The translations under genes and the position numbers were made by a program. The notes beneath the pieces are model-generated. The model ran no database searches. It worked only from the letters and a program-made list of their open reading frames with translations, and was not told the DNA's origin. Below, piece after piece: positions 32,782 to 41,436 of a stretch of DNA of 64,000 nucleotides. Numbering within the stretch: the first letter of the stretch is position 1; each line of letters opens with the position of its first letter. This DNA is from Acinetobacter brisouisimilis (GTDB taxonomy: Bacteria > Pseudomonadota > Gammaproteobacteria > Pseudomonadales > Moraxellaceae): the NCBI RefSeq assembly GCF_000368265.1, contig NZ_KB851219.1, positions 2,321,081 through 2,385,080 of the forward strand. The letters run 5' to 3'.

Positions 32782-35523
32782 TTACTGCCAACCATAGCGG
32801 CGGAAATAGAAACGTTTCATCAGTTGTATCAGTACCATGTAAGCAATCAAGATGCAGGGTAAAAATACAAAATACAGGGGTGGCAATGCCTGTAATTTAA
32901 AATACGAAGCCAAACCTCCCATCGGCAAATAAATCCCGATTGCCATAATCATCAATGACATCATCATCAATGGCATTGCCGCGCGACTTTGCAAGAATGG
33001 AATTTTTGGGGTGCGAATCATGTGCACAATTAAGGTCTGGGTTAATAGCCCAACCACGAACCAGCCAGACTGAAACAGTGTCTGATGTGCAATATTATTG
33101 GCCCCAAAGACATACCACATGAGGATGAAAGTTACGATATCGAAAATCGAGCTGATTGGGCCAAAAAACAGCATAAAACGTCCAATTTCAGCAGGTTGCC
33201 AGGTTTGCGGTTTGAGTACAAGTTCATCATCCACATGGTCAAACGGAATGGCGATTTGCGAAATATCATATAAAAGGTTCTGGATCAGCAATTGTATTGG
33301 CAGCATCGGCAAAAACGGAAGAAATGCACTGGCAATCAAGACTGAAAAAACATTGCCAAAATTTGAACTTGCAGTCATTTTGATATATTTCAACATGTTT
33401 GAGAAAGTACGGCGACCTTCTAAAACTCCCTGTTCCAGAACCATCAAGCTCTTTTCAAGCAGAATAATATCTGCAGCTTCTTTGGCAATATCGACGGCTG
33501 TATCAACAGAAATACCGATATCTGCACTACGTAAGGCAGGGGCATCATTAATGCCATCACCCATGAAGCCAATCACATGCCCGTTATGTTTTAAGATCCG
33601 TACAATGCGTTCTTTGTGAGCAGGTGTCAGTTTGGCAAAAACATTATATTGCTCAACCACCTGAGCCAAAGCGGCATCATCCATTTGCTCGATATCACTG
33701 CCGAGAATGATCACATTGACGTGTAATCCCACATCTTTACAAACTTTGGCGGTGACCAGATCGTTGTCACCTGTCAAAATCTTAACCGAAATACCGTGCT
33801 CGGACAGTGCCTGAAGCGCAGGCGCTGTGGATTCTTTTGGCGGATCAAGAAATGCGACATACCCCACAAGAATCAAATCATTTTCATCGGCAATGCCATA
33901 TTCATGATGGCTCAAACCTGCCTTGGTTGCGACTGCCACAACGCGTAGACCTTCAGCATTGAACTCTGCGCTGACATCGTGGATATGCTGAAGCGACTTT
34001 TCATCAAGGCTGATAATTTCATCGTCATGCATGACATAACGACATACTGCCAGAACTTCTTCTACAGCTCCTTTGGTAATCATGGTGTGCTGCTGTGATG
34101 CATCTTCAACCACAACTGACATTCGACGGCGGTTAAAGTCAAACGGGATTTCATCGACTTTTTTGAATGTCTGTAAATCAAAAACTATTAAATGACTTTC
34201 ACCATGTTCTAGCACGGCAACATCGAGTAAGTTTTTTAGCCCAGTTTGAAAATAACTATTTAGACAGGCAAGCTCCAGGACTTTTTTGGATGGATTACCC
34301 CAAATATCCACATGCTTTGCTAAAATGATTTTATCCTGCGTCAATGTACCGGTTTTATCCGTACACAGCACATCCATGGCACCAAAGTTTTGCACCGCAT
34401 CCAAACGCTTTACAATCACTTTTTTACGCGACAGAAACACCGCACCCTTTGCCAGTGTTGATGTGACAATCATCGGCAGCATTTCGGGTGTGAGTCCGAC
34501 AGCAACTGAAAGCGCAAATAATAAGGCCTCCGTCCAATCCCCTTTGGTAAAACCATTAATAAATAAAACAATCGGTACCATCACGGCCATAAAACGAATC
34601 AGCAACCAACTGACTTTGTTCACCCCCAACTGAAATGATGTCGTGACCTGCTCACTAGCCGTAACGCGTTTTGCCAATGCGCCAAAATAAGTTTGACCAC
34701 CCGTATTCAGTACCACTGCAGTTGCTGAACCTGACACCACATTGGTTCCCATAAACAAAATGTTTTCTAGATCCAGCGGGTTAATTGCATCTTGATCTTT
34801 TTGAATGGCATATTTTTCAACAGGCAAAGATTCTCCTGTCATCGCAGCCTGCGCAACAAATAAATCTTTAGCCACCAGAACCCGACAATCCGCAGGAATC
34901 ATATCACCCGCAGAAAGTAAAATAATATCGCCAGGTACTAGGCTTTGAATGGCAACTTCTTGGCTGGTCTGCACATTTAACGTGGCTGGATTAATCTGTT
35001 GTTGTGAGCCTGAAGATTGACGAATCACCGTTGCGGTATTGGTGACCATGGCTTTTAATGCTTCAGCAGCCTGATTGGATTTTTGCTCTTGCCAAAAACG
35101 TAAAATGGTTGCAATCAGAACCATGGTTCCAATTACCAGCGTACCCTGCATGTCATGGGTAAAAAAGGAAACCAATGCCAGTAATGTCAGTAATAAGCTG
35201 AATGGATTACGGTAGCAAAACCATAAATGCACCCACCAGCTTAAAGGCTTTTCTTGCTGAATTTCATTTAAACCATATTGTTGTTGACGTTGTTCGACCT
35301 GATTTTGATCTAGGCCTGCAAGACTGGTATTGAGTTCTTGGTAGAGCTGCTCAGGTGTATGTCGTGCCGACTGAACAAGCGTTTTGGTAAGCTCTGGTGG
35401 AAATGATTGTGTTTTGTTTGCACGAGTCACATGTTCCAGACTAATAACGCGCTGAAAATGTCGCCCAAAGTGACGTACTTTTAAAAAACTCAGAAACAGT
35501 TGTTTGAGAAAAAATGTGCGCAT
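32782..35523 (-). CDS. mgtA: Magnesium-transporting P-type ATPase
   Basis: P3B-type ATPase of 913 residues that imports Mg2+ across the inner membrane. Motifs present: actuator MTGESLPVEK, phosphorylation site DKTGTLT, nucleotide-binding KGAVEEV and hinge GDGINDAPAL, with the extra C-terminal membrane helices of MgtA/MgtB. The ATG at 35523 has GGAG six bases upstream; the frame opens four codons earlier at a TTG. It is preceded by an unusually long leader with strong hairpins. No mgtC is linked. The gene breaks up the organosulfur region and has no evident link to it. Confidence 0.95.
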   Translation of the reverse strand: MRTFFLKQLFLSFLKVRHFGRHFQRVISLEHVTRANKTQSFPPELTKTLVQSARHTPEQLYQELNTSLAGLDQNQVEQRQQQYGLNEIQQEKPLSWWVHLWFCYRNPFSLLLTLLALVSFFTHDMQGTLVIGTMVLIATILRFWQEQKSNQAAEALKAMVTNTATVIRQSSGSQQQINPATLNVQTSQEVAIQSLVPGDIILLSAGDMIPADCRVLVAKDLFVAQAAMTGESLPVEKYAIQKDQDAINPLDLENILFMGTNVVSGSATAVVLNTGGQTYFGALAKRVTASEQVTTSFQLGVNKVSWLLIRFMAVMVPIVLFINGFTKGDWTEALLFALSVAVGLTPEMLPMIVTSTLAKGAVFLSRKKVIVKRLDAVQNFGAMDVLCTDKTGTLTQDKIILAKHVDIWGNPSKKVLELACLNSYFQTGLKNLLDVAVLEHGESHLIVFDLQTFKKVDEIPFDFNRRRMSVVVEDASQQHTMITKGAVEEVLAVCRYVMHDDEIISLDEKSLQHIHDVSAEFNAEGLRVVAVATKAGLSHHEYGIADENDLILVGYVAFLDPPKESTAPALQALSEHGISVKILTGDNDLVTAKVCKDVGLHVNVIILGSDIEQMDDAALAQVVEQYNVFAKLTPAHKERIVRILKHNGHVIGFMGDGINDAPALRSADIGISVDTAVDIAKEAADIILLEKSLMVLEQGVLEGRRTFSNMLKYIKMTASSNFGNVFSVLIASAFLPFLPMLPIQLLIQNLLYDISQIAIPFDHVDDELVLKPQTWQPAEIGRFMLFFGPISSIFDIVTFILMWYVFGANNIAHQTLFQSGWFVVGLLTQTLIVHMIRTPKIPFLQSRAAMPLMMMSLMIMAIGIYLPMGGLASYFKLQALPPLYFVFLPCILIAYMVLIQLMKRFYFRRYGWQ

Positions 35524-35564
35524 GGCGAGCTCCAAAATATGAATTTTGAGTAAAATTCATGGAG

Positions 35565-35632
35565 AAAAATCAGTTCATACACGATGAAAAGCACAAAGCT
35601 TTGTATCGTGCGTTAACAAATCAAAAACTGAT
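35565..35632 (-). promoter_or_regulatory. Candidate attenuator in the mgtA leader
   Basis: On the minus strand AUCAGUU pairs with AACUGAU, enclosing a second hairpin closed by CACGAU/AUCGUG (35580–35610), and U5 follows directly. This looks like a terminator or attenuator about 40 bases before the mgtA start. MgtA leaders in other bacteria sense Mg2+ or translation of a leader peptide; this sequence is not one I recognise as a known riboswitch. Confidence 0.45.
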
Positions 35633-35899
35633 CTTGCGCTGGGGAATAGGAACCATTACTTTGCCTAAAAAATGAAAAATCAACATCACATGAGACACAT
35701 CATGTAATGATCTTCTAAATAGGTTATTCAGATCATATAGATACATATCTACAATCCTCTTATATGAGAAACCCAATAAGCAGGCGCAATAAATCTTTAA
35801 CTTGTGTTATCCGAAATGCATTGTGAAATAGAAGTAATGCAGTTTCATGAAAAAACACAATTAATCAACTATCAATCAATGTAGATGAGGCATATTGAC

Positions 35900-35925
35900 G
35901 ACCTCTCGCAGAACAACGAGAGATC
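35900..35925 (-). promoter_or_regulatory. Nine-base-pair hairpin in the mgtA upstream region
   Basis: GAUCUCUCG and CGAGAGGUC pair over nine positions on the minus strand with one U·G pair, loop of eight. The G·U pair is allowed only on the minus strand, suggesting that the RNA runs toward mgtA, 375 bases downstream. The remaining 35.52–36.12 kb gap otherwise shows no convincing gene. Confidence 0.4.
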
Positions 35926-36120
35926 AGAACGAAATGTTATGAAGTCCCGTGTGCTGACAGTTGTTCGGATAAATCTTCCAAGCAACTACTCAAGCTTATA
36001 CCCACTGAAGGACTCCACCATAAAAAATTTGTGGCGAATCTATGAAGATGTATGCCCTATGTCAACTTGAAAAACGAGTTACACATTTGACATAACACAT
36101 GCGTAAATAACGCCTAAAGC

Positions 36121-36338
36121 ACAAAATAAAAGACCCCAACATCCTGTTGAGGTCTTTCGTATTTGATTACTAGGTATAACTCCTGTCGTACCTCACGTCC
36201 TGATGCTTGAACTTATCGTTTTTGTTTTATGTTCTGGAACTTCCTGTTCCTGATGACTTCATCATAGCAAATTCCACATGACTGCCTACTGGCAAATCGC
36301 CTGAATCATTGTCAGCAAATGCTTACATGAAGCAGATA
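36121..36338. repeat. 218-bp direct repeat, copy A
   Basis: Near-identical to 39530–39747 in the same orientation, 3.4 kb apart. The repeat includes a small RNA gene, its promoter and about 70 bases upstream. Differences between copies cluster in the terminator stem (compensatory), at about 36276–36284 and at a few single sites. Confidence 0.9.
36124..36254 (-). ncRNA. Predicted small RNA, copy A
   Basis: About 130 nt on the minus strand. It has an extended -10 promoter (TGCTATGAT, hexamer at 36261–36266), a 5' hairpin GGAAC-AGGAA-GUUCC, a central AGGUA…UACCU pairing and a terminator stem (36131–36155) with a U-rich tail. The stem contains a U·G pair here that is C–G in copy B, so the pairing is conserved. 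There is no open reading frame of note. Acinetobacter is reported to carry multi-copy sRNA families, but I could not match this one to a named RNA. Confidence 0.65.
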
Positions 36339-36420
36339 GCGTATTTACCGACAAAGCAGCCGCCTGTTGGGGCGAATGCCTGTCAATTTCTTTACTGACT
36401 GAGATGACTCGATTTAACCC

Positions 36421-37671
36421 TTAGCTCCACGGATGGCGTGGCAACTCTACACCATTTAAATAATAATTGCCGACCAGATGCAACTTCCAGCGTACAGGAT
36501 CATGCAAGGTATGAGTTCGTGCATTGCGCCAGTGACGGTCAAGATTCAGCTCAGACAAAGTCGAGCGTGTCCCCGATAACTCAAACAATTTATTGGTTGC
36601 CAATAGTGCAACTTCTGTTGTGAGGACTTTCGCTTCAGCCACCAGCAAGGTCGCTTCGGCAACATGCGCTTCAGTCGTATCGGTAATCGCGACATCAATC
36701 GCATCGCCTGCCAAGTCCAGCACTGCTTCAGCGGCACGCAACTTGATTTTCAAATCACCGATATTGGCAATGGTGTAGGGATCATCTGTGGCCTTTTCCA
36801 GACCTGAATCAATCCACGGGCGGCTGTACTGACGCACATACTGAATGGTTTCTTCAATCGCACCACGTGCAATACCTGCATCCACCGCAGCCTGTATAAA
36901 CTGTGAAATTGCACCCGCAGGCGTTGGGCGTTCAAATGCCTGATGCACAGGAATCACGTATTCTTCACGAGCAAATACATGGTTTAAACGCACCGTACCA
37001 CTGGCCGTGGTGCGTTGTCCGAAGCCCGACCAGTCATTGATGATTTCGACCCCTGTGGTGTCACGCGGCACAATCGCTGCATAACTACGCCCTTGCTCAT
37101 CCACCGCGACAATCGGAATCCAGTGCGCGAGCAATGCACCTGTAGCAAAGAACTTTTCACCATTAATTTCATAACCTTGTGCGGTTTTATGAATTTTTGT
37201 GGTCAGGTCAGCAACTGTTTTACTGCCCTTTTCCGAAAAGGCATTACCGAGACGAATCCCTTTTAAAATCAGTTCAAAGAAGAACTTTTTTTGTTCTGGA
37301 GTAGCATCTAAACGTAAATGCTCGACAAATGCCCAATGGTTCTGTGCAATTTGCCCTAAAGATGAATCGACACTGGAAATAATTTTGACCACTTCTGCAA
37401 GGGTACGGTATTTGACCTCAGCACCACCAAAAGCTTTGGGAATATTGATGGCCCATAAGCCACTTTGCGAATATTTCTGAATTTCCTGCAAAGGCAAACG
37501 GCGCTCCTGATCGCGTAGCGAGGCTTCTTTAGCAAATTCCTGAGCCAGTTCATGCGCAATCGCAATCGCTTCAGCATCGGAACGAATCACATGCGCATCT
37601 TGCTGATGCTCAAAAAACTTGAGTGGAATGGCGGTTTGCGATGCAAAGCCCGTTTGGTTCAAGGTGGTCAT
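36421..37671 (-). CDS. SfnB-type flavin-dependent oxidoreductase, copy 3
   Basis: A 416-residue member of the SfnB/DszC acyl-CoA dehydrogenase-like family: AINIPKAFGGAEVKYRTLAE (about 75), INGEKFFATGALLAHWIP, NDWSGFGQRTTASGTVRL (about 215) and the C-terminal LNLDRHWRNARTHTLHDPVRW. It lacks a sigma-54 promoter that I can see. It lies downstream of the DszA/NtaA-type monooxygenase gene but a terminator separates them. It is bracketed by the 218-bp repeats together with that gene. The substrate is unknown. Confidence 0.8.
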   Translation of the reverse strand: MTTLNQTGFASQTAIPLKFFEHQQDAHVIRSDAEAIAIAHELAQEFAKEASLRDQERRLPLQEIQKYSQSGLWAINIPKAFGGAEVKYRTLAEVVKIISSVDSSLGQIAQNHWAFVEHLRLDATPEQKKFFFELILKGIRLGNAFSEKGSKTVADLTTKIHKTAQGYEINGEKFFATGALLAHWIPIVAVDEQGRSYAAIVPRDTTGVEIINDWSGFGQRTTASGTVRLNHVFAREEYVIPVHQAFERPTPAGAISQFIQAAVDAGIARGAIEETIQYVRQYSRPWIDSGLEKATDDPYTIANIGDLKIKLRAAEAVLDLAGDAIDVAITDTTEAHVAEATLLVAEAKVLTTEVALLATNKLFELSGTRSTLSELNLDRHWRNARTHTLHDPVRWKLHLVGNYYLNGVELPRHPWS

Positions 37672-37784
37672 GCTGTTGTACTCTTTTTATCATTGGATGC
37701 CCTTAAATTAGCATTGTTTTCTCTGGGATTTTATAGATAAAAATGCTTTGCTTATTCAAAATAACTACATGATTTTTCAACAAT

Positions 37785-37807
37785 AAAAAAGGCTGTACCA
37801 TACAGCC
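37785..37807 (-). terminator. Intrinsic terminator after the DszA/NtaA-type gene
   Basis: GGCTGTA and TACAGCC pair with a 3-base loop and six U residues follow on the minus strand. It ends transcripts from the monooxygenase gene at 37946–39337 before the next sfnB-type gene. Confidence 0.85.
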
Positions 37808-37945
37808 CATTTTATGATTTTTAGGTCTAGAATACTCTCAGCCTACCACGTATTTTCCCACATAGCCTGTCGAGTTTTACTTTCTAAAATAATCCGATCA
37901 GTGCGCGTTAAATCACCTTATGGATTTTTAAATACTGATTGCCGA

Positions 37946-39337
37946 TTAACTGGCTTCAGCAATCGGATTTTTTTCACCGAAACGATAACCCGCTCCACGA
38001 TGATTTTCGGGTAAATACGGCCCTTGCCCAAACAGTTTTTCGCGCAGTGTACCTTGTGCATATTCGGTCTGGTACACGCCACGTTTTTGCAGCTCAGGCA
38101 CAATAAATTCCACCACATCACTAAAGGTCTGATGCGCCAAAATATAGGCCAAGTTAAAGCCATCGACATCGGTTTCTGCCACCCATTCCTGCAAGGCATC
38201 CGCCACGGTTTCGGCTGAACCCACCAGCACAGGGCCATTGCCACCGACACTGTTCCAGTTGGCAATTTCCTCAATCGTCCAGACACGGTTCGGGTCAGCA
38301 TTGACATAAGAATCCAGTAAGGACTGAATCGCATTAGTTTGAATATATTCGACTTTGTCCGTCGGTTGATACTGCGAAAAATCCACGCCTGACCAGCCCG
38401 AGAGTAAGGTCAGTGCGCCATCATAACTGCCGTAAGACTGGTATTCTTTAAACTTCTGCTGGGCTTTGGCATCGCTGCTGTCAGTGACAATCGAAAGCAA
38501 GGTATAGATTTTAACCGAATACGGGTCGCGCCCTTGCTCGACCAGTTTGGCACGAATTCCCTGCACCACTTTTTTAGCCGCCGTTTTAGACGGCGGTGCG
38601 ATAAACACACATTCGGCATTCTGACTGGCAAACTGTTGCCCGCGACTGGATGCCCCAGCCTGATACAACACAGGCGTACGCTGCGGTGACGGCTCACAAA
38701 TATGAATCCCTGGCACGCTAAAATATTTACCCTGATGCTGAATCGGATGCACCTTACGATAATCGGCAAAAATGCCACGTTGCTTGTCGCGTAGTACTGC
38801 ATCCTGTTCCCATGAACCTTCCCACAATTTATACAGCACTTCTAGATATTCATCGGCAATATCATAACGGTCATCATGATTTTCCTGTGTTTTTAGCCCC
38901 AGATTTTTCGAGCCACTTTCCAAGTAAGAAGTCACGATATTCCAGCCGACACGCCCTTTGGTCAGGTGATCCAGCGTACTTAAACGACGCGCAAACGGAT
39001 AAGGATGCTCAAATGAAATCGACGTGGTCACCCCAAAACCCAAATGCTGAGTCACGGCAGCCATCGCAGGGACAATCTGTAACGGATCATTGACAGGCAC
39101 TTGCACTGCACCTGTCAGTGCATGCTCGGCGCTGTGATGATAAACATCATAAATCCCTAACACATCTGCAATAAAAAGCCCGTCAAAATAGCCACGCTCT
39201 AAGATTTTTGCCAGATCAGTCCAGTATTCCAGATCTTTATATTCAGTCGAGCGGTCTTGCGGATGTCGCCATAAACCGGGAGACTGATGGACAATACAGT
39301 TCATTTCAAAGGCATTAAAGCTGATTCGTTTCGGCAT
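37946..39337 (-). CDS. FMNH2-dependent monooxygenase, NtaA/SnaA/DszA family
   Basis: A 463-residue luciferase-like monooxygenase. It opens MPKRISFNAFEMNCIVHQSPGL and shows YWTDLAKILERGYFDGLFIADVLG, HLTKGRVGWNIVTSYLESGSKNLG and GAEFVFIAPP-like segments, all typical of the NtaA/DszA branch that oxidises nitrilotriacetate, dibenzothiophene sulfone or related sulfones. In this setting an organosulfur substrate is likely. The ATG at 39337 is used; a TTG three codons upstream opens the frame. FMNH2 could come from MsuE. An 8-bp-arm dyad about 90 bases upstream may be its operator. Confidence 0.85.
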   Translation of the reverse strand: MPKRISFNAFEMNCIVHQSPGLWRHPQDRSTEYKDLEYWTDLAKILERGYFDGLFIADVLGIYDVYHHSAEHALTGAVQVPVNDPLQIVPAMAAVTQHLGFGVTTSISFEHPYPFARRLSTLDHLTKGRVGWNIVTSYLESGSKNLGLKTQENHDDRYDIADEYLEVLYKLWEGSWEQDAVLRDKQRGIFADYRKVHPIQHQGKYFSVPGIHICEPSPQRTPVLYQAGASSRGQQFASQNAECVFIAPPSKTAAKKVVQGIRAKLVEQGRDPYSVKIYTLLSIVTDSSDAKAQQKFKEYQSYGSYDGALTLLSGWSGVDFSQYQPTDKVEYIQTNAIQSLLDSYVNADPNRVWTIEEIANWNSVGGNGPVLVGSAETVADALQEWVAETDVDGFNLAYILAHQTFSDVVEFIVPELQKRGVYQTEYAQGTLREKLFGQGPYLPENHRGAGYRFGEKNPIAEAS

Positions 39338-39418
39338 GATGGGCAACTCAATTTTTTATCTTTAGAGCTATCTTAAAATAAAAAAAATCGTGAATTTATA
39401 ACAATAACTTGGCTGCTT

Positions 39419-39449
39419 AGCAGATTTGCTGTTAATGAAATAATCTGCT
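39419..39449. promoter_or_regulatory. Inverted repeat upstream of the DszA/NtaA-type gene
   Basis: AGCAGATT and AATCTGCT form 8-bp arms about 15 bases apart, 80–110 bases upstream of the start codon at 39337. It is a possible operator for an unidentified regulator. Confidence 0.35.
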
Positions 39450-39529
39450 GTGGTTATCTATTTTTTCGTCATAAAATTCAGGATCTCCAACTTTCGTTAA
39501 GACGTGGTGTGCTAAATCATTTTTTAAGT

Positions 39530-39747
39530 ACAAAATGAAAAACCCCGACATCCTGTCGGGGTTTTCCGTATTTGATTGCTAGGTATGACTCCTGTCGTAC
39601 CTCACGTCCTGATGCTTGAACTTATCGTTTTTGTTTTATGTTCTGGAACTTCCTGTTCCTGATGAGTTCATCATAGCAAATTCAGGATTACTGCCTACTG
39701 GCAAATCGCCTGAATCATTGTCAGCAAATGCTTACATGAAGCAGATA
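39530..39747. repeat. 218-bp direct repeat, copy B
   Basis: Second copy of the repeat at 36121–36338, same orientation. It fills most of the gap between the fourth sfnB-type gene and the DszA/NtaA-type gene. Confidence 0.9.
39533..39663 (-). ncRNA. Predicted small RNA, copy B
   Basis: Counterpart of the small RNA at 36124–36254 with the same extended -10 (hexamer at 39670–39675). Its terminator is a perfect 12-bp stem, AAAACCCCGACA with TGTCGGGGTTTT around TCC, followed by U-rich sequence. Three base pairs differ from copy A in a compensatory way. Confidence 0.65.
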
Positions 39748-39806
39748 ACCTATTGAACAAATAAAAAACAGCCCTTCAGACTGCTCTATTTCAAATATCA
39801 CTTCGC

Positions 39807-41099
39807 TTAACTGGCTTTGGGCAACTGATCCTGACTGACATCTCCAATTCGCCACTGATACGGCGGTAAAGTCCCATTGACACTAAAATCACCCACAATT
39901 CGGTCTTTAAACACCCGCGGATTATGTGAAGATAAGGTACGCACATTGCGCCAGAAACGATCCAGCGCATAGCGTTGATCTGAGGCCGATGCGCCCAAGG
40001 CGTCAAACAGTAGCGTCGACGCATTTAAAATCAGTTGGGTAATCACGGTTTGCGACTGAGCCGTTTCGAGTTCAGCCAGTGCATTTTGCTGTTCTTCATA
40101 TTCGGCATTTCCCTGCAATGCCGCCAGATAGGTACGCTGTAAACTCTGCGCCACTTTTTCAACGATTGCCCCTGCACTATAGGCTGCCCCACGCACCTGC
40201 CCAACCACTTGTAAAATTTGTGGATCATCCCGCACAAACTGGCTGTTGGCATGGGTATAGTTTCGGCTACGCTGTTCAACTGCATGCGATAGTTCATAAC
40301 TGGCAGCACGCCCAAGCCCTGTAATAATCGCCAGCTGCACCAGTTGATAATAAGCCGCCGAATATTTAAAACGCGTGCCATCTACCAAAATTTCACTCGG
40401 ATCAATCAGCACATCATTAAAAATTGCCGTGCCGCTGGCAGTCAACTTTTGACCAAAACCATTCCAGTCATCCAGCACCGCAACCCCTTCAGAATGGCGT
40501 GGCACCAGCACCGAAGCTGACTCTCCGGTTAAGTCCTGAATCCCGACTTCAATCCAGTCAGCATATAAACTGCCCGTGGTGTAATACTTTTGTCCTTTCA
40601 GGCGCAGCCGACCTTGCGGATCACGGTAAATATGGGTCTGGAACTGATCACGACTTTCTTTACCGCCTTCCGACCATGCACTGCCTATGGTTTCGCCTGC
40701 GGCTATGCGTTTTAGCCAGCGTGCTTTAAATGCAGGATCTTGAGAGATCAGAACATCTTCAGTAAAACCAAAGTGTACCCGTAGCACTTGCGGCAAGTTC
40801 GAGTCAGCTTGGGCAAGTTCAACCAGTAAGGCAAATAATTCGGGAATGCTGGCATCAAAGCCACCAAACGCTTTCGGTAAACGTAACCGGGTAAAGCCAC
40901 TATCTTTAAGCCACTGCAACTGCTCATATGGCAAGATACGCTGCTGCTCACGCTGTAATGTGCCTGCCTGAATTTTGGCAAATACAGGGCGAAAATGCTG
41001 AGCCAGTTCGTCATAACGGCTGGAAGGGCCTTGCCCCCATGCGGCATAAATTTGGGATTCAGAAAAGGCTTGGGCATGCTGAATTGTTAGATTAGTCAT
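39807..41099 (-). CDS. SfnB-type flavin-dependent oxidoreductase, copy 4
   Basis: A 430-residue acyl-CoA dehydrogenase/DszC-like protein, closest in layout to copy 2: LKGQKYYTTGSLYADWIEVG, LDDWNGFGQKLTASGTAIF and SDQRYALDRFWRNVRTLSSHNP. The ATG at 41099 is preceded by a weak site; a TTG four codons upstream opens the frame. The upstream region has TTGGCAA like a -24 element but no matching -12, so sigma-54 control is doubtful. The enzyme probably needs reduced flavin; the substrate is not readable. Confidence 0.82.
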   Translation of the reverse strand: MTNLTIQHAQAFSESQIYAAWGQGPSSRYDELAQHFRPVFAKIQAGTLQREQQRILPYEQLQWLKDSGFTRLRLPKAFGGFDASIPELFALLVELAQADSNLPQVLRVHFGFTEDVLISQDPAFKARWLKRIAAGETIGSAWSEGGKESRDQFQTHIYRDPQGRLRLKGQKYYTTGSLYADWIEVGIQDLTGESASVLVPRHSEGVAVLDDWNGFGQKLTASGTAIFNDVLIDPSEILVDGTRFKYSAAYYQLVQLAIITGLGRAASYELSHAVEQRSRNYTHANSQFVRDDPQILQVVGQVRGAAYSAGAIVEKVAQSLQRTYLAALQGNAEYEEQQNALAELETAQSQTVITQLILNASTLLFDALGASASDQRYALDRFWRNVRTLSSHNPRVFKDRIVGDFSVNGTLPPYQWRIGDVSQDQLPKAS

Positions 41100-41273
41100 G
41101 GCATTACTCAAAAAATCGATATGCCTTTACCTTAAAATAAATTGCAGACAGCCATCAGACGTTGTTTTGCTATGATTAGCACAATTTTAGATAATTGTTG
41201 CCAAGTTATTGAAACGTGATAACTGTCATTTACGGCTAAGCTGGTCACTTCATTAATTAAAAGCAAAAAATTA

Positions 41274-41310
41274 AAGCAAAAAAATACCCTGCATCGGCAA
41301 GGTATTTTTT
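41274..41310 (-). terminator. Intrinsic terminator downstream of maeA
   Basis: On the minus strand AUACCUUGC pairs with GCAGGGUAU (one U·G) around a 4-base loop, followed by UUUUUUU. It is 130 bases past the maeA stop, with a MITE-like repeat between. The upstream A-run means it could also work on the plus strand. Confidence 0.75.
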
Positions 41311-41322
41311 ATCTATTTTAAT

Positions 41323-41431
41323 GGACCTCTTTCATAATTTTTTACGCCCTATTTATTCTTCTCCCTGAGCAAAATTGAAATATATTTCAATGCAGCGCAA
41401 GAGAAAGAAAAGAGATTTATGAAAGAAATCT
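41323..41431. mobile_element. MITE-like repeat, copy 1 (109 bp)
   Basis: Ends in imperfect inverted repeats GGACCTCTTTCATAA and TTATGAAAGAAATCT (12 of 15 match) and contains AAATATATTTCAATG in the middle. Related copies lie at 49187–49295 and 49543–49650. It has no coding capacity, so it would have to be mobilised in trans if mobile. Confidence 0.55.
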
Positions 41432-41436
41432 AATGC

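Noticed and set aside
33098..33619. Plus-strand open frame inside mgtA
   Set aside because: Antisense to conserved P-type ATPase sequence; composition follows the mgtA codons.
35524..35900. Known Mg2+ riboswitch (M-box) in the mgtA leader
   Set aside because: The conserved M-box core segments were not found on the minus strand; only generic hairpins are present.
35885..36070. Plus-strand open frame of 61 codons in the mgtA upstream region
   Set aside because: It overlaps the minus-strand leader hairpin, has no good ribosome-binding site and no recognisable family. A leader peptide for mgtA would have to be on the other strand.
41130..41215. Sigma-54 promoter for the fourth sfnB-type gene
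   Set aside because: TTGGCAA is present as a -24-like element but the -12 GC is missing at the right distance, and the dyad there (TGCTA-N4-TAGCA) does not match the other sites.
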